Shown: in pieces, positions 37,201 through 50,500 of the stretch | Position numbering within the stretch: position 1 is the first letter of the stretch | How the letters are laid out: every line of letters begins with the position of its first letter | NCBI GenBank assembly: GCA_019637685.1 | Contig: JAHBVF010000005.1 | Span: 124,001 to 188,000 of the forward strand | Direction of reading: 5' to 3' | Length of the DNA: 64,000 nucleotides | From: Caldilineaceae bacterium | GTDB taxonomy: Bacteria; Chloroflexota; Anaerolineae; Caldilineales; Caldilineaceae | Notes under the pieces: generated by a model | Database searches by the model: none | What the model was told of the DNA's origin: nothing | The model's input: only the letters and a program-made list of their open reading frames with translations | Made by a program: the position numbers and the translations under genes

Positions 37201-40200
37201 TTGACCGTCAGCGCCACCGTGCTGCCGGGCTGGCTGACTTTCGTGGACAACGGGGACGGCACGGCTGTGCTGAGTGGCACAGCCCGCAACGGGGATGTGG
37301 GCACGCATCTGGTGGCACTGCGTGTACAGGACAGTGCCAGCGCCAGCGATGTGCAGACCTTCACCGTCAACGTAGCCAATGTCAACGATGCGCCCAGCTT
37401 TCTGAGCAGCCCGACGACCACCGCGGCGGAGGACGATCTCTATTCCTACACTGTCGCCGGTAGCGACCCGGATGTGGGCGATTCACTCACCATTACAGCG
37501 ACCAATCTACCAACCTTCCTCAGCTTTGTTGACAATCTGGACGGCACAGGTGTATTGAGCGGCACGCCGGACAACAGCCACGTGGGCAGCTATCCCATTA
37601 CACTGACACTGACTGATCAAAGCGGTGTTTCCGTACAGCAAATTTTCACACTGATTGTAGAGAACACCAATGACGCGCCGACATTGACCAGTTCACCTGT
37701 ACTCACCGCCACGGAAGACAGCAGTTATTCGTACAGCATCAGCGGCAGCGACGACGACGCCGGTGATACCCTTTCGCTGTTGGCTCCCGTTCTGCCCGGC
37801 TGGCTGACGTTGACCGATTTGGGGGGCGGATTGGGCACACTCACTGGCACGCCGCTGAACGAAGACGTGGGGCTGCACACGGTGGCCATTCGACTGACGG
37901 ATAGTGTGGGTGCCGCTGTGACCCAGACTTTCCAGATTGCCGTGGCCAATGTAAACGATCCTCCGCTCTTTGCCAGTTCACCCATCACCGGCGTGAACGA
38001 AAATTCGCTTTACGCCTATTCTGTTTCTATTCAGGACCCGGATGTGGGCGACAGTCTGACAATCAGCGCAACAGGCGTACCCGCCTGGCTCACATTCATT
38101 GACAACGGCGGGGGCAGCGCGCTCTTGACCGGCACGCCCAGCAACAGCCATGTAGGCGTCTATACCATCACCCTGGGCGTCGTTGACCTGTCCGGGGCAA
38201 CTGACAGCCAGCAATTTACGGTCGAAGTTTTCAATCTCAACGACGCTCCCATCTTTGTCAGCGCACCACCCCTCAGCATTGCGCAGGACATGGCCTATAC
38301 CTATACAGTCACGGCCACGGATATCGATGCGGATGAGGAGCTGGCCATCAGTGCTGATAGCCTACCGGCCTGGTTGACATTGACCGATGGCGGCGACGGG
38401 ACCGCGCTGCTGACGGGCACACCCACCAACAGCCAAGTGGGCAGCCACGGGATTGTTCTGCGGGTCGTTGACAGAGTGGGCGCTGCCGCTACCCAGTCGT
38501 TCTCGGTAACAGTCACAGATGTCAATGACGCCCCCCAGTTCAGCAGTTCGCCAGCCATCACAGTGGCGGAAGATGCCAGCTACACCTACTCCATCACGAC
38601 CTACGACATCGACAGCGGAGATACCGTCACCCTATCTGCCCCGACCTTGCCTGCCTGGCTTGCCTTTACAGCCACCGGCAATGGGCAGGGCCTCCTGCTT
38701 GGCACAGCGCGTAACGACGACGTGGGCCAGCACCCGATCGTCTTGCACGCAACCGACAGCCACAGTCTGACCACCACACAGACATTTACGGTCACCGTCA
38801 CCAACACCAACGACAAACCGTTCTTTGTCAGTTCGCCGCCTACGAGTGTCGAAGAAGATGCTGCCTATCGATACGACATTGCAGCCGAGGACGTAGACCT
38901 GGGCGCGATCTTGCGCATCACCGCTATTGTAAAACCTTCCTGGCTCTCGCTGGCCGACAATGGCGACGGCAGTGCAGTTCTGAGCGGTGTGCCGGATAAC
39001 GTTCATGTGGGCGAGCACGGCATCTTGCTCCGTGTGCGAGATGAGTTCGGGGCCAGCGAATTGCAGGGATTTGTGGTCACTGTGACAGATGTCAACAGCC
39101 CGCCCTGGTTTACCAGCACACCAATTACCACGGCAGTCACCAGCCAAGCGATGGAATATACAGTCACAGCCGCCGACGAAGACCCGAATGAATCGCTTAG
39201 TTTTGCGGGGCTGGTTCTGCCCGGCTGGGCAATTCTGACGAACACCGGCAACGGCAGTGCATCCCTTGCCGGCACACCCCAAGCCAGTGATGTGGGGGAT
39301 AATGCGGTCATTCTCCAGGTGATCGACAAGACGGGCGCAGTTGAGACCCAAACCTACACAATCCATGTGAGCGCGCCCCCCACGGCCACACCGACAGCGA
39401 CACCGATACCGACAGACGCGCCCACAGCAACGCCGATGCCGACAGACACGCCGACAGCAACGCCGATGCCGACAGACGCGCCTACAGCGACACCGATTCC
39501 TACCGACACGCCCACAGCAACGCCGATGCCGACAGACGCGCCCACAGCGACACCGATTCCTACCGACACGCCCACAGCAACGCCGATACTGACGGATGTG
39601 CCTACAGCGACACCGATTCCTACCGACACGCCCACTGCCACGCCGATACCGACAGACGCACCCACAGCGACACCGACGCCTACGGATGTACCTACAGAAA
39701 TACCGACGCCTACGGATGCGCCCACAGCACTGCCGACGCTTACTGATACACCCACGGCAGCACCGACTCACACGAACACACCCACGGCAACTCCCACTCA
39801 TACGGGCACGCCAACGGCAACGCCTGCACCCTTGGCCAATATGGGCGTTCAGGTGGTGAAATCTCTGATAGGCCAAGAAACCAATACTGTGCTGATGAAT
39901 CAGGTCCTTACTTTTCTGATTGAAGTCATCAACAATTCTTCCCGGTCAATTACAGCAGTGGCTGTCTATGACAACTACCAGCTCAGCGGGCTTGCGTATT
40001 TGGGATCGAGCATTCAGGCCCCACAACAGAGCATGAATGGCGATGCGGGCGCTCTCTACTGGTCCGACATCACGTTGGATTTGGGTGATATTCCCCCCGG
40101 AGGCCGAGTGACCTTCACCACCAGCTTCCGCGTTATCGGCTACGGGTCCACGGTCAACATTGCCAGCCTGGGTCAGTTTACGGATGGGGAAGGTATCGTC

Positions 40201-41265
40201 TATCCTGCCCCTGCAAACGCATCGTCGGTTACGGTCGAGTCTGCCGTGGCTGTGCCGAAGCCTATCTATCTGCCGCTGGTTGGTGAATTTGTCGCGAACC
40301 CAACTGTACCCCCTTGCGACTTGCAGTCGGGCTGTGAGATCGATGTAGTCCACCCCAAGGGTATGGCGTTCCACGGCGGGCAGAACGCGCTCTATGTGGT
40401 CAGCCGCGACACCAACCGGCTGGTGAAAGTGCAAGGAAACACAGGGCAAGTTCTGGACACGGCCGCGACGGGCCGCGAGCCGTGGGATGTAGTCATCAAT
40501 GAACAGACAGGGCGTATCTATGTAAGCAATTTCGCCGACGGGAGTGTGTGGGTCTATGATGCCAACACCCTTCAGATTCTCGCAAAAATTCATACAGGCG
40601 GCAATCCTGCCATTATGGAAAGCTTCCCCCTGCTGGATACCGTGGCCGTGGCTGTGCGCGGGACGAATGGCGTGGCCTTTCTCCAAGGGCTTGTGCTGAA
40701 ACAGATACTGGACACAGGCGGTGCAGGAACCTATGGCCTGGCCGCCAATGCAGTGAACGAAGAGTTGATTGTGACCAACCGGGACACCGGCAACGCGGCG
40801 GTACTCGTCCATCAAAATGGCGAATGGAAATTAAGTGGCACCAGGCTGACCTTTGGTGAGCGGGGGGTTCCCTTTGAAGCAGCCTACAACCCAGCCAACG
40901 GCAAGCTCTATATCGTTTACTGGCTTCCCAACGAAGAGTGGACCCTACGCGTTCTCCAGTGGAAAGGGGTGGCGCGCTATCAGGAAGTGACGAATATACG
41001 CGTAGGCAACGGGGGCGATCTGCATGACCCGGATGTGGGCGGCACAGGGCTGCTGGTAAATCCGTTGAACGGCCATGTGCTGAACCTCAACACAGCCGCC
41101 GACAGCATCAGCGTCATCCACGGCACAACCGATCAGGTGCTGGTCACGCTGGAAACAGGCGACGATCCATTCACCATCACCATCAATCCTCGCACAGGGA
41201 TACTCTATGTAGCCCTGCGGCGAATCAATCGCCTGGCGGCCTTCGCCAGCCTCTCTGCTCCGTAG
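31237..41265 (+). CDS. Giant modular exoprotein (3342 aa): SdrD-B, DUF11, cadherin-like repeats, TPT linker, propeller
   Basis: ATG 31237 is chosen for GAGAGGG just upstream. A signal peptide ([19 protein letters not shown]) leads into a beta domain (about 45-260). Three SdrD-type B repeats follow (264, 376, 513; [20 protein letters not shown]), then one DUF11 (616). Eight tandem Ig/cadherin-like repeats (736-1474) share an ANDTDADG core and CDNxxLC pairs. Thirteen dystroglycan-type repeats (1475-2710) share LPAWLT...GTPxNxxVG. Next come a Thr/Pro linker (2714-2866), a DUF11-like domain, [11 protein letters not shown] (about 3009) and a YVTN-type propeller starting HPKGMAF. The many Asp/Asn-rich turns suggest Ca2+ binding. 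It is likely a cell-surface or matrix adhesin. No sortase motif or enzyme site is seen. Confidence 0.9.
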   Translation: MTFCTWFTKFSIGRTARPMALALAFIVALISLLLHNGTALADPPIFSGDVETDFTDAAVIVINDPTGQDVPMHSSYPPGTVSGVDMKDMRIYYNEATDTLFVGINTYGIAGDVDGDGDPGGTSTLLASFGGRDLANFSDLEGFALLIDVNEDNVFDVVAGVSNNRDIFGFSVNVFTGSPYTPIFHDGWGTALTNHIGSVYANPSALAPDIEFTIRNFSQLPYSGPTDTSLSFGLNLTMGSYADANIGDDQLPNLGTSVSIPMVSIGDFVWNDVNANGIQDPGELGLPGVTVKLYDAANSLVVTKTTNSNGLYSLIAFAGDYHLQFDTPSGYVFADKDQGGNDALDSDADPATGKTITSTFSASETVTKWDAGLYQPARIGNFVWEDRNGDGLQTPGEPGINGVSVELYRDVDNDGIAEPGIHDGAPITATTTITDGGGQAGFYEFALLPPGNYFVRFALTSTVLSGYVVSPLDVGVNDTVDSDANRVTGLTSVTSLSPNENDTSWDMGVYQPVTIGDKVWLDTNKDGIENGAEPGLAGIGIKLTRATGAVQNATSSVSGTYAFTELPSDRYTVTVNMATVPFGYALTSANSPTVITPTAGSVISNVDFGFKYESANLNITVSDSPDPVVSGTQLTYTLVISNPGPTDAFQVVVTGTLPSGVTFAAATPTQSSGPSPLIWNLGQLNVGATARITVVANVGATTMGSIVNTVRVGSSTPDSNSNNNLATASTTVRRPPQANNDSAVTLINTQVPITVTANDTDADGVLVLSSVITTSNPANGSVVVGSNGVITYTPSSGFYGINSFNYKVCDNHALCSTAQVQVSVRVPPILVDDSISTPKNSPVTIDLLANDSDVDGTLVVASVVTTTSPANGVVTIQPTGSARYTPTTSFVGNNYFNYRVCDNDSLCATARVTVTILDYPVANTDMATTLVNTPITVSVAANDTDSDGVIVATTVQTITSASHGWLLVNGDGSIRYTPAGGYYGTDTFTYQVCDNDGLCDTGSVTVDVLSPPVVVADSTSTVIGSPVTVDVLANDSDADGVLVPSSVTTATAPLSGTVSILLSGSIRYTPATGFYGTDSFVYGVCDDDALCGTAAVTVTVLSPPSINNDNVQTPVRTAVAISVTANDFDPDGAIDITSVVTVTKPNNGGVQVDAATGVITYTPNNNFLGADFFTYRACDNDGLCGTARVDLAVYVPPVAADDTVYTQRNVAVAIDVLLNDSDFDGTIVASSVMTTSNPMTGTVAIHPSTGVITYTPNSGFTGTDIFGYQVCDNDGYCDTATVSVVVTILIPPVANNDSIQTPKNRAITFNALANDTDQDGTIVASSLVTVTAPFRGVISIAPLTGAITYTPTTGYYGLDAFVYRVCDDDALCDVATATIAVLDPPIVNGDSATLGKNTAVGLSVIANDMDNDGILVSTSVVSVTNPGSGNISIDPLSGVITYTAAAHFVGTDTFSYQVCDNHNLCGSASVTLTVTNSTPAIATSAIATATEDVAYLYTLVVNDIDVGEIITISATTLPAWLAFNQTGTYTATLSGTPGNDEVGTHGVSLRVVDASGAIDNQNFSVSVANVNDAPTFHTTPTLTATQDVTYTYTIGASDIDVGDTLAIGAPTLPAWLTMTDNGDGTATLRGMPRNAQVGLHPVIVEVMDLAGAKASQSFTVTVANVNDPPGFVSVPITTTGEDDPYTYAVLAVDVDSNIDSGDLMTITAEVLPGWLGFVDNGNGTATISGTPDNSRVGVYTVQLRAEDRAGLTDTQAFSLTVTNSNDAPFFLSTAPLSVAQDSAYTYTLGADDVDVGDVLSFALLTKPAWLALVDNGNGTGTVAGTPRNEDVGQHPVVIQLSDTPGVTVTQHFTITVLNVNDPPIFTSTALTSATEDTFYSYRVTTQDIDAGDVLTITGALVPAWLTLTVHANGTASLSGTPGNSDVGVHSVSLQVVDSMGAVATQNFSVTVANTNDIPTFTSIPVTTTTQDAPYTYAITALDIDAGDVLTVSATVLPGWLTFVDNGDGTAVLSGTARNGDVGTHLVALRVQDSASASDVQTFTVNVANVNDAPSFLSSPTTTAAEDDLYSYTVAGSDPDVGDSLTITATNLPTFLSFVDNLDGTGVLSGTPDNSHVGSYPITLTLTDQSGVSVQQIFTLIVENTNDAPTLTSSPVLTATEDSSYSYSISGSDDDAGDTLSLLAPVLPGWLTLTDLGGGLGTLTGTPLNEDVGLHTVAIRLTDSVGAAVTQTFQIAVANVNDPPLFASSPITGVNENSLYAYSVSIQDPDVGDSLTISATGVPAWLTFIDNGGGSALLTGTPSNSHVGVYTITLGVVDLSGATDSQQFTVEVFNLNDAPIFVSAPPLSIAQDMAYTYTVTATDIDADEELAISADSLPAWLTLTDGGDGTALLTGTPTNSQVGSHGIVLRVVDRVGAAATQSFSVTVTDVNDAPQFSSSPAITVAEDASYTYSITTYDIDSGDTVTLSAPTLPAWLAFTATGNGQGLLLGTARNDDVGQHPIVLHATDSHSLTTTQTFTVTVTNTNDKPFFVSSPPTSVEEDAAYRYDIAAEDVDLGAILRITAIVKPSWLSLADNGDGSAVLSGVPDNVHVGEHGILLRVRDEFGASELQGFVVTVTDVNSPPWFTSTPITTAVTSQAMEYTVTAADEDPNESLSFAGLVLPGWAILTNTGNGSASLAGTPQASDVGDNAVILQVIDKTGAVETQTYTIHVSAPPTATPTATPIPTDAPTATPMPTDTPTATPMPTDAPTATPIPTDTPTATPMPTDAPTATPIPTDTPTATPILTDVPTATPIPTDTPTATPIPTDAPTATPTPTDVPTEIPTPTDAPTALPTLTDTPTAAPTHTNTPTATPTHTGTPTATPAPLANMGVQVVKSLIGQETNTVLMNQVLTFLIEVINNSSRSITAVAVYDNYQLSGLAYLGSSIQAPQQSMNGDAGALYWSDITLDLGDIPPGGRVTFTTSFRVIGYGSTVNIASLGQFTDGEGIVYPAPANASSVTVESAVAVPKPIYLPLVGEFVANPTVPPCDLQSGCEIDVVHPKGMAFHGGQNALYVVSRDTNRLVKVQGNTGQVLDTAATGREPWDVVINEQTGRIYVSNFADGSVWVYDANTLQILAKIHTGGNPAIMESFPLLDTVAVAVRGTNGVAFLQGLVLKQILDTGGAGTYGLAANAVNEELIVTNRDTGNAAVLVHQNGEWKLSGTRLTFGERGVPFEAAYNPANGKLYIVYWLPNEEWTLRVLQWKGVARYQEVTNIRVGNGGDLHDPDVGGTGLLVNPLNGHVLNLNTAADSISVIHGTTDQVLVTLETGDDPFTITINPRTGILYVALRRINRLAAFASLSAP
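39380..39835 (+). repeat. Thr/Pro-linker minisatellite in the 3342-aa exoprotein
   Basis: In-frame repeats of about 30-60 bp encode [20 protein letters not shown]-type units about 15 times. Synonymous drift between units is modest. This is a flexible, probably glycosylated stalk between the adhesive repeats and the C-terminal propeller block. Confidence 0.8.
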
Positions 41266-41335
41266 GCATTTTTTCAGGCAAGATCAGAGTCAACCTTTGG
41301 CAAACAGAGGGGCAAAAACAGCAAGAGTTGATACA

Positions 41336-41386
41336 GCGCACAAAAAGGGGTGTCCTTCAGGGACACCCCTTTTTGTGCGCCTTTTT
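41336..41386. terminator. Intrinsic terminator (20-bp perfect stem)
   Basis: GCGCACAAAAAGGGGTGTCC (41336-41355) pairs with 41361-41380 around a 5-nt loop and is followed by CTTTTT. It lies 70 bp after the stop of the 3342-aa gene and separates it from the next giant gene. Confidence 0.88.
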
Positions 41387-41515
41387 AACCAAATCAAGCC
41401 AGGCACACCCCACTTTTGGTACACAAGACATATTCAAACCCAGGGTGATTGGGCGAATAATGAAAGGTGACAAAAAAAGGGCAGTATTTTTTCCTTTCCA
41501 AAATGTAAGGAATGC

Positions 41516-44500
41516 GTGAATGGACACCGTTCTATTCACCGCTGGGCAGAGGCAATGATTTTTCAAACAAAGTCGCTTTTAAGATATAGAACGATCAGAG
41601 CAGCTATTCTGGCATTGGCGATTGTACTGCCGCTCCTGGCCGTGACGCGCGGGATGGGCGCGGCCAATCTGCCGCCGGTCCAGACTTATTTTGTGCCCCT
41701 ACCCGAACAGCAAACCCAAATTTCCCTGACAGGGATTGATACCAGAAATCAAGTGGGCACAGTCATCGATAGTGTGATATCGATTGTGGCCACAGGCAAC
41801 GGCACGGTCGTCTACTACGACCACTGGGAAGATGGCTACGAACTAAATATGGCCAATCCCACCCAATCCACTACCCAGATTTGGGGTGACGGCAACCCGG
41901 CCAACGGCAACGCGGCATCCCCATCCGTCTGTGGCACAGCCTGCGCCGGCGATATCATCAACTCGGGCGCTGTAATTGCCCTGCGCAACAATGTGAGCCT
42001 GCCCCGCAACAGCGGCACGATTCTCTATGACGGGCGGGACAAAGTGGGAAGCACCCAGGCAGTCTCGGTCAGCCGGGCGGAGTGGGCGGTGGAGCCTGGC
42101 CCTGTGTTGGCCGGCGCGGTGGAGGTGCTTTCCGTCGCCAAATATGGCACGACCTATGAAATGCCTGTCGGCCAGAATCTCTCCTCCAACCAGATGTTCG
42201 AATACAGCGCGCTCTTTGTCATGGCGGGCAGCGACGACACGGCCTGCACATTCAAAGGCGCAGGATTCAACCTGAGCGCGGGCCAGAACTATCACAAGGC
42301 GGGCGGTGTGAATGCCGGGGACAGACTGGTCTGCGACAAGCCTGTGCAGGCCCATCTCATCACCGGAGATGTGGGGTCGAACTACGAAGCCCGCTGGTTC
42401 ACCCTTGTGCCCGATGCCCAGTGGGGCAGCAGTTATTTCGCGCCCGTGGGCACAACTGCCACATCCAACCCCGCGGATGTCTGGATTTACAATCCCAGCG
42501 ACGTCTCTTCTATTGCGGTGACAGTGGACACACTGAGCGGCTCCAGCAGCGTCACTGTGGGGGCCAACAGCGCCGTGCGCGTGCAGATGCCCGTCAACTC
42601 CGGCGCGCATCTGTACACGGCCAACGGAGCCAATTTCTTCGCCATCGGCACAGTGGACAGCGGCCAGAGCAGCGCAGCCAACCAGTCCCATGACTGGGGC
42701 TATAGCCTCGTCCCTGAGAGCCATTTGACCCAAATGGCAATGGTAGGCTGGGGGCCAGGCAGCAGCGACGGCACGCAGAACGGCAGCCCCATTTGGGTGA
42801 TGGCGACCAAAGCCACGACTCTTTATATAGATTACGACGGCCGGGACACCACCTGCCCCAGTTCCATCGACGGCACTTGTTATGACGTTGCGCTCAGTCT
42901 GTCCGCCCTGCAATCCCGCACTGTCTACGACTCCAGCGGCGACAAAGACCAGACGGGTATGCGCCTTTTTACAGTGGATGGCACACTGATCACAGCGGCC
43001 TGGGGCCAGGACCCGGCCGTTGCGAATCCGGGAAATCCGTTTCTGGATATGGGCACGACTGTTCTGCCCCTTCCCCGTGCTGTGTTGGAGAAAACTGCCG
43101 GGCTGCTGTCCGATAATGACGGGGATGGCAAGGTCGATCCATTTGTGGACACGCTGGTGTTTACGATTACGTTGCGCAACTCTGGCGTTGTACCCGTGGC
43201 CAGTGTAGTTGTCAGCGACACTTTCTCTGCCAATCTCACTTATGTCAACGGCACGGCGAAGATGAACGGGGCAGCCCTGAGCGACGATTTTGTCGGGGCC
43301 ACCCGCTTTCCACTGGACGAAGGTGGCATTGTTATCAACAGCCTGGATGTGGATGAATCGGCTGTGTTCGTCTACAGCACGACTGTTGGAAATACGGGTC
43401 AGGTCAACAACTCGGCCCAATCCACCTACAGCCAGAAGAAGATTTCTGTGCAGGTTGATGTGCCTGTAGATCAGGGCAATCTGACTGCGTGTTCGGTAGA
43501 TTTCATCACTGCCCTCTCCGGTACATCCGCGTCTGCCTATCTGGCCAACGGGACAGTCTTTGTGCGCCTGACTGACGGCGACAAGAACACGACCGGCAGT
43601 CAGGATGTGGTGGCGGTATCTGTGCGCAACCCCAGCACGAATGACCGGGAGACCGTCTCCCTGACCGAGACAACCGGCAGCAGCGGCGTCTTTGAGGGCA
43701 GCGTGCCTTCGTCCACCACCGGCGGGCAGAGTGTGGAAGATGGCACGCTCTACGCGCTGCTCGGCCAGAGCCTCAGCGTCAGCTTCACCGACACGCTCTA
43801 CGGCGACACCTGCACCGACCCCACGCCCCCCACAATTGTCGCGCCCAGCCAGACCAAAGTGCTCTACCTGAGCGAACCCGGTCAGAGCCTGGACCGCATG
43901 GATCCGGTTGCGACGGGAGACAGTACTACAGCGTCAACCTCTCTGCTGGACTCGACAGCTTCCCAACCAACAACGATATCATTGACGGCCGTTGCAGACA
44001 ACGACATTTACGAAGAATATTCAACAAAAAACTGGGGAGCCTGTGATACCCTGAGTATAGGAGGATACAGCGCATCAGGATGGCGTGACCGCGTACTTAT
44101 CAAATTCGATCTATCGAGTGTCCCGCCTAATGCGACTATCACATCGGCTACTTTGACTTTGGTCAGCACAAACGTGGGCAGCAGCACGCCTGCAACTATC
44201 AGTACACATCGCATCACCAACGCATGGACAGAAGGAACAGGGAGTTGTAGCGGAGCAAAAACGGCTTCGAACTGGAATCAACGCATGAGCGGCACAAACT
44301 GGGCCACTGCCGGCGGTGACTATTCTGCTTCCGCTGAGTCCACCACTTCGGTGGCAGGAACCGGTTCCTACACGTGGAACATTCCGGCAATGGCCCAGAG
44401 TTGGGTTGCCACACCGGGCACGAATTATGGCGTGCTATTGAAATTTACGCCTGAGTCCGCTGAAATCTACAAGCAATTCGTCAGCAGGGAGAGTACAACT

Positions 44501-47500
44501 ACGGCAAGTCGTCCCAAGTTGACCGTCACCTACACGATCAACACAGCCAGCAGTCCCAGCGCCACATTCACCCAAACCCTGCCGATGGCGTCGAACTTTG
44601 TCATGCCTGTGGGCGGGCTGATTACCGTGACAACTCACATAAGTACTACGCTTAGTACGAACACTGTGACCAGCTCCATCAGCCAGAGCAGCGACGACGC
44701 AGAGCAGGAAGGACCGGAGGGGGTCTCGCCTGGAACCGTGCATACGAATAGCAGCGATATTGAACTGGTGGAAGATTTCGACACACCGGTCTATGGCACG
44801 ATGACTGCCGGTCTCCGCTTTAACAATATCAACATTCCGAAGGGTGCAACCATCACTTCGGCAAAAATCACTTTCCGGGCCATCGAACCTGATTACCCCA
44901 ACACCAACAACAATACAGCCAATCTTCTCATCAAAGGCCAGGCAGCGGATAACCCGACTACCTTCACAACGGCGCTCAACAATGTGAGCACGCGACCGCG
45001 CACCACGGCTTCGACGAGTTGGGTTCCATCCACGTGGACGCCAGGCACAAGTTACGACACACCGAATCTGAATACGATTGTTCAAGAGCTGGTTAACCGG
45101 AGCGGCTGGACGGCTAACAACAGCATAGCTTTTATCGTCACAGGCAGTGGGTCCCGCTCGGCGGAATCGTGGGACACCGGCGGCAGCAATAAGCCCCGGT
45201 TGACCATTCAATATACTCAAAACCAGATAGCAGCCAACCCGGCAATCACCGCGACCCTGCGCCACAACGGCACAACTTTTGCGAATCTGAGCAACCCAAC
45301 TTACAACAGCAGCACAGGCACACTCACCTGGAGTGGTGCGTTGGGCAGCAATAGGACAGTGCTGGCGGGCCAGGCGGTGAGCCTGACCGTGACATCGGGG
45401 ATCACAGTTCCCTTCCAGATTCTCTACGACAGCGGGACCTATCCGTCCCGCGTCCACCTGCCGACCACCACCGTCATCTCCGTGGATTCCCTGGCCGTCT
45501 ACGATGGGGCCTACCCCGCCGGCAGCAGCATCAACGGCGGCTTCAACGGCCAGACCGTCTACATCCGGGCCACAGTCAGCGACCCCTTCGGCGCGGCGGA
45601 TATTATCAGCGCCACCCTCAACCTGAGCAGCACGTCCGTCATCCTGACCGACACGTTTGTGGTGGCCTCCACCAGCGGCAGCAAGACCTACGAATACCCT
45701 TGGAGCACCCCCGCCAGCCCCGGCACATACCCCCTCAGCCTCACCGGCCACGAGGGCTATGAGGGCATTGTGGACACCCGCACCACCCCCCTCGCCCTCT
45801 CCTTCCAGGACCTGGGCACACCGGGCGTCATCGAATTCATCAACACCAGCGGCCAGCTGGTCACCAGCTATGACCCGGCCCAGGAAGTCTGTGTTCAGGT
45901 GGCCGACGCCGACCAGAACACCCTGCCCGGCAGCGCGGAGACCCTCTCGGCCACCGTGGGTGTGGAGGGCGGGGCCAGTGCGGCTTACGTCTTCACCGAG
46001 ACCGGGCCAGACACGGGTCTCTTCCGCCACTGTTTTGGCAGCCCGGCCAGCGACCCCTTCAGCCCCGGCGACAATCTGGACGCGGAGTACACCGACCCGG
46101 ACGACCCCAGCGACACCAGCCACGACGACGCGGTTATCATCGCCACCAACCCGGCCATCAGCGTCAGCAAGACCCGGATCAGCCCCAGCGACGGCACAGC
46201 CCTGGTGGGCGATTTGGTCGAGTTCCGTCTGCAAATCAGCAACCCCGGCGACACGAATCTTGCGACGTATATCATCACCGACACCTTCCCGTCGGCCAGC
46301 CTGGCCTATGTCAGCGCCTCCCTCGCGCCCAGCAGCGTGACTACGCCGACTTTGCGCTGGAACCTGACCGGCCTCAATTCGGGCCAGCAGCGCACCATCA
46401 CCCTCTTCTTCCGGGCCATTGCCCCGGCGGCCCCGGCCACCAACAGCGTCAGCGTGACCGGTGTGGACCAGAACAGCGCGGGGGTGGGTCCCCAGACCAG
46501 CAGCGCCCCTGTCACCATCACCAACCCGGGCGTGACAGTTGTCAAGACACGCACCAGCCCGGCCACGGCCAATCTGGGCGAGACAGTCACCTTTCAGATT
46601 CAGGTCACCAACAGCGGCAACACCCAAATCACCGCCCTGCCTCTCAGCGACAGCTATCCGGCCAGTTGCCTGCAATTTGCCTCGGCCACCCCCACCCAGA
46701 CATCGGCCGGGGGCGGCAGCATCGGCTGGAATAATATCGGGCCGCTGAATGCGGGGGGCGGCAACACGACAGTGACGGTCAACTTTACGGTCATCGGCCC
46801 CTGTGCCCCGGCCACCAATACGGCCACAGTCGATTCGGCCACGGATGTCAACGGCGACCCGGTTCCCCCGGCCCAGGACGACGACCCGGTCACCACAGTG
46901 GTGGCCGCGCCCAGCCTGGCAGTAAGCAAGCAGTTGCTCTCGCCGGTCAGCGCTGTGGCCGAGGTGGGCGAACGCATCACCTACACCGTGCGCATCACCA
47001 ACACCGGCCCCACCGCGCTCACCGGTCTGGTCCTGACCGACACCTACGACAGCGCCTTCCAGCGTCTGGCCGCGGTCCAGCCGGTGACGCCGACCAGCAC
47101 CAGCAGTGGTCTGGTGCTGTGGAGTCCGCTGATACCCGACCAGCCGCCGCTGTTGGCGGGCCAGAGCCTCACCTTCACCCTGGGCTTTACTACCACCGCC
47201 ATCACCACCGGCACCACCAATGTGGTGACGGCCACGGGCACGGATGCCTACGACCGGTCCACCGCGCCGGCCACAGGCCAGGCCGCGCTGCAGATTGTCA
47301 CCTATTCGTACATCACAGGTGGCGTCTACAATGACAGCACCAATGGCGACGGCATGAAAGACGCGGGCGAACCGGGCATCCCCGGCGTCCTCGTCACCCT
47401 CTCCAATGGCATGACGGCGACGACTGACGTGAACGGTGTCTATACTTTCACCCTCACAGTCCCCGGCACGTATACAATCGTGGAGACGAACCCGGCAGGC

Positions 47501-50500
47501 TACACCTCCACCGGCGACACGCAAGGGGCCAACGACGACAGCATTTCCGTCACTGTCTCCGCGGGGCAGACATCCAGCAATAACAATTTCCTGGATCGCA
47601 TTCCGCCTACGCCAACACCCACGGCCACCAGTACGCCGACCCATACGAATACACCTACTGCAACGCCGACACATACAGACACGCCAACGGCGACGCCGAC
47701 TCACACCGACACACCGACGATTACGCCGACCAGCACGGACACGCCGACCGCGACGCCGACTCACACCGATACGCCGACGATTACACCGACAAGCACAGAC
47801 ACACCAACGGCAACGCCGACTCACACGGACACGCCGACGATTACGCCGACTCATACGGACACACCGACTGCGACTCCGACTCACACGGACACGCCGACGA
47901 TTACGCCGACTCATACGGACACACCGACTGCGACTCCGACTCACACGGATACGCCGACGATTACGCCGACTCATACGGACACGCCCACGACGACGCCGAC
48001 TCACACGGACACACCGACGATTACGCCGACAAGCACAGACACGCTAACGGCAACGCCGACTCACACGGATACGCCGACGATTACACCGACCAGCACAGAC
48101 ACACCAACGGCAACGCCGACTCATACGGATACGCCGACGATTACGCCGACCAGCACGGATACGCCGACCGCGACACCGACTCACACCGACACGCCGACGA
48201 TTACGCCGACTCACACCGATACACCGACTGCGACGCCGACTCACACCGATACGCCGACGATTACGCCGACTCACACGGACACACCGACTGCGACGCCGAC
48301 TCACACCGATACGCCGACGATTACGCCGACCAGCACGGATACGCCGACCGCGACGCCGACTCACACCGATACGCCGACAATTACGCCGACCAGTACGGAT
48401 ACGCCCACGGCGACTCCGACTCATACAGATACGCCGACGATAACGCCGACACACACCGACACGCCAACGGCAACGCCAACTCACACGGACACGCCCACGG
48501 CGACACCGACTCACACGGACACACCGACGATAACACCGACCAGCACGGATACGCCAACCGCGACGCCGACTCACACCGACACACCGACGATTACGCCGAC
48601 ACATACAGACACGCCCACGGCGACTCCGACTCACACCGATACGCCGACGATTACGCCGACACATACAGATACGCCGACGATTACGCCGACTCATACGGAC
48701 ACACCCACCGCGACGCCGACTCACACCGATACGCCGACGATTACACCGACCAGCACGGATACGCCGACCGCGACGCCAACACATACAGACACGCCCACGG
48801 TGACTCCGACTCACACAGACACGCCGACGATTACACCGACCAGCACAGACACACCGACTGCGACTCCGACTCATACGGATACGCCGACGATTACGCCGAC
48901 TCATACGGACACACCCACCGCGACGCCGACTCACACCGACACGCCGACGATTACACCGACAAGCACAGACACGCCGACTGCGACTCATACGGATACGCCG
49001 ACGATTACGCCGACTCATACGGACACGCCGACCGCGACGCCGACTCACACCGATACGCCGACGATTACGCCGACCAGTACGGACACACCGACGGCGACAC
49101 CGACTCACACCGACACACCGACGATTACGCCGACAAGCACGGACACGCCGACCGCGACGCCGACTCACACCGACACACCGACGATTACGCCGACAAGCAC
49201 GGACACGCCGACCGCGACTCCGACTCATACGGACACGCCGACGATTACGCCGACTCATACAGATACGCCGACGATTACGCCGACACACACAGATACACCG
49301 ACCGCGACGCCGACTCACACCGACACACCGACGATTACGCCGATTCCCACAGAACCGCCCCCCCCTGTGGCCGCGGTGGGCGATTGGGTGTGGCACGATC
49401 TCAATGGCAACGGCCTGCAGGAGAGTGGAGAACCGGGCCTGGCTGGTGTGGTTGTTAACCTGCACAACCAGACTGGTGATATCATTGCCACAAGCCAGAG
49501 TGATTCCACCGGTTTCTATCGCTTCGACAATCTGACGCCGGGCCTCTATTCGCTCAGTTTCACTGCGCCAAGCGGCTATCGATTCTGCCCGCAGGCAGTG
49601 GCCCGCTCGGATGACGACAGCGATGTGGATGCAAACGGCACGACCCCAGCCTTTCTGCTTGCACCTGGCACTACGGACCTCAGCCGGGACGCCGGGCTGG
49701 AAGTGATTCCGGCTCCCACGACAACCCCGGTTCCCACAACGGCAGCTACGTGGACACCGACGGTTACAACGTCGAAGGCTACCCTTACACCGACGGCAAT
49801 GTGGACACCGACCGGCACAATACCGACGGCTACCTTTACACCGACGGCTACGTGGACACCCACATCAACGGCAACACAGACAGCGACAGCGACGACAACC
49901 TCAACGCGGACACCAACCCGCACACCGACTTATACACCGACAGCAACCGCGACACCTGCGCCTTTGGCTGATACGGGTCTGGAACTGCGGAAGTCGCTCG
50001 TTGGTCAGCAGACCAACAATGTAATAGTCGGCCAGGTTCTGGCATTTTTCATTGAGATTACAAACCACTCGCCGCGTACTATCACATCCGTAGCGGTCTA
50101 TGATGAATTTGAATTGAACGGGCTGGAATACCTGGGCGCAAGCATTCGGGAACCCCAGCGCAGCAGCAGCGGCGGGATTGGCCGTCTCTACTGGCCGGAT
50201 GTCACCCAGGACCTGGGCGATATTCCCCCAGGCGGGCAGATCAGTTTTACCACCAGTTTCCGGGTGATAGGCGCGGGTTCTACCCGGAACCTGGCCCGTG
50301 TGGGCGAGTTCATTGATGGGTTGGGGATCAACTATCCAGCGCCGGGAGTCGAGTCATCCGTTGTGGTTGACTCAGCCGAAGCGGTTCCCAACCGAATCTT
50401 CCTGCCGCTGATTTTGGGCACGCCCTGGGATGCGGTGGCTCCGCCCTGCGATCTCATAGTTGGCTGTGGAATGGATGCAGCCCACCCCAAAGGGATGGCC

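Noticed and set aside
40262-40300. LPXTG-type sortase signal at KPIYLPLV
   Set aside because: There is no LPxTG consensus, no following membrane helix with a positive tail, and no sortase gene in the window.
47641-49320. Regular 60-bp direct repeats resembling a CRISPR array
   Set aside because: There are no unique spacers. The whole 60-bp unit repeats, stays in frame and encodes a Thr/Pro stalk inside a larger open frame.
44435-49465. Two very long open frames on the minus strand (about 1189 and 473 codons)
   Set aside because: They are antisense to the 3293-aa exoprotein. The second and the start of the first are low-complexity Arg/Cys/Ser sequence mirrored from the Thr/Pro repeats. Neither has a ribosome-binding site or a recognisable domain.
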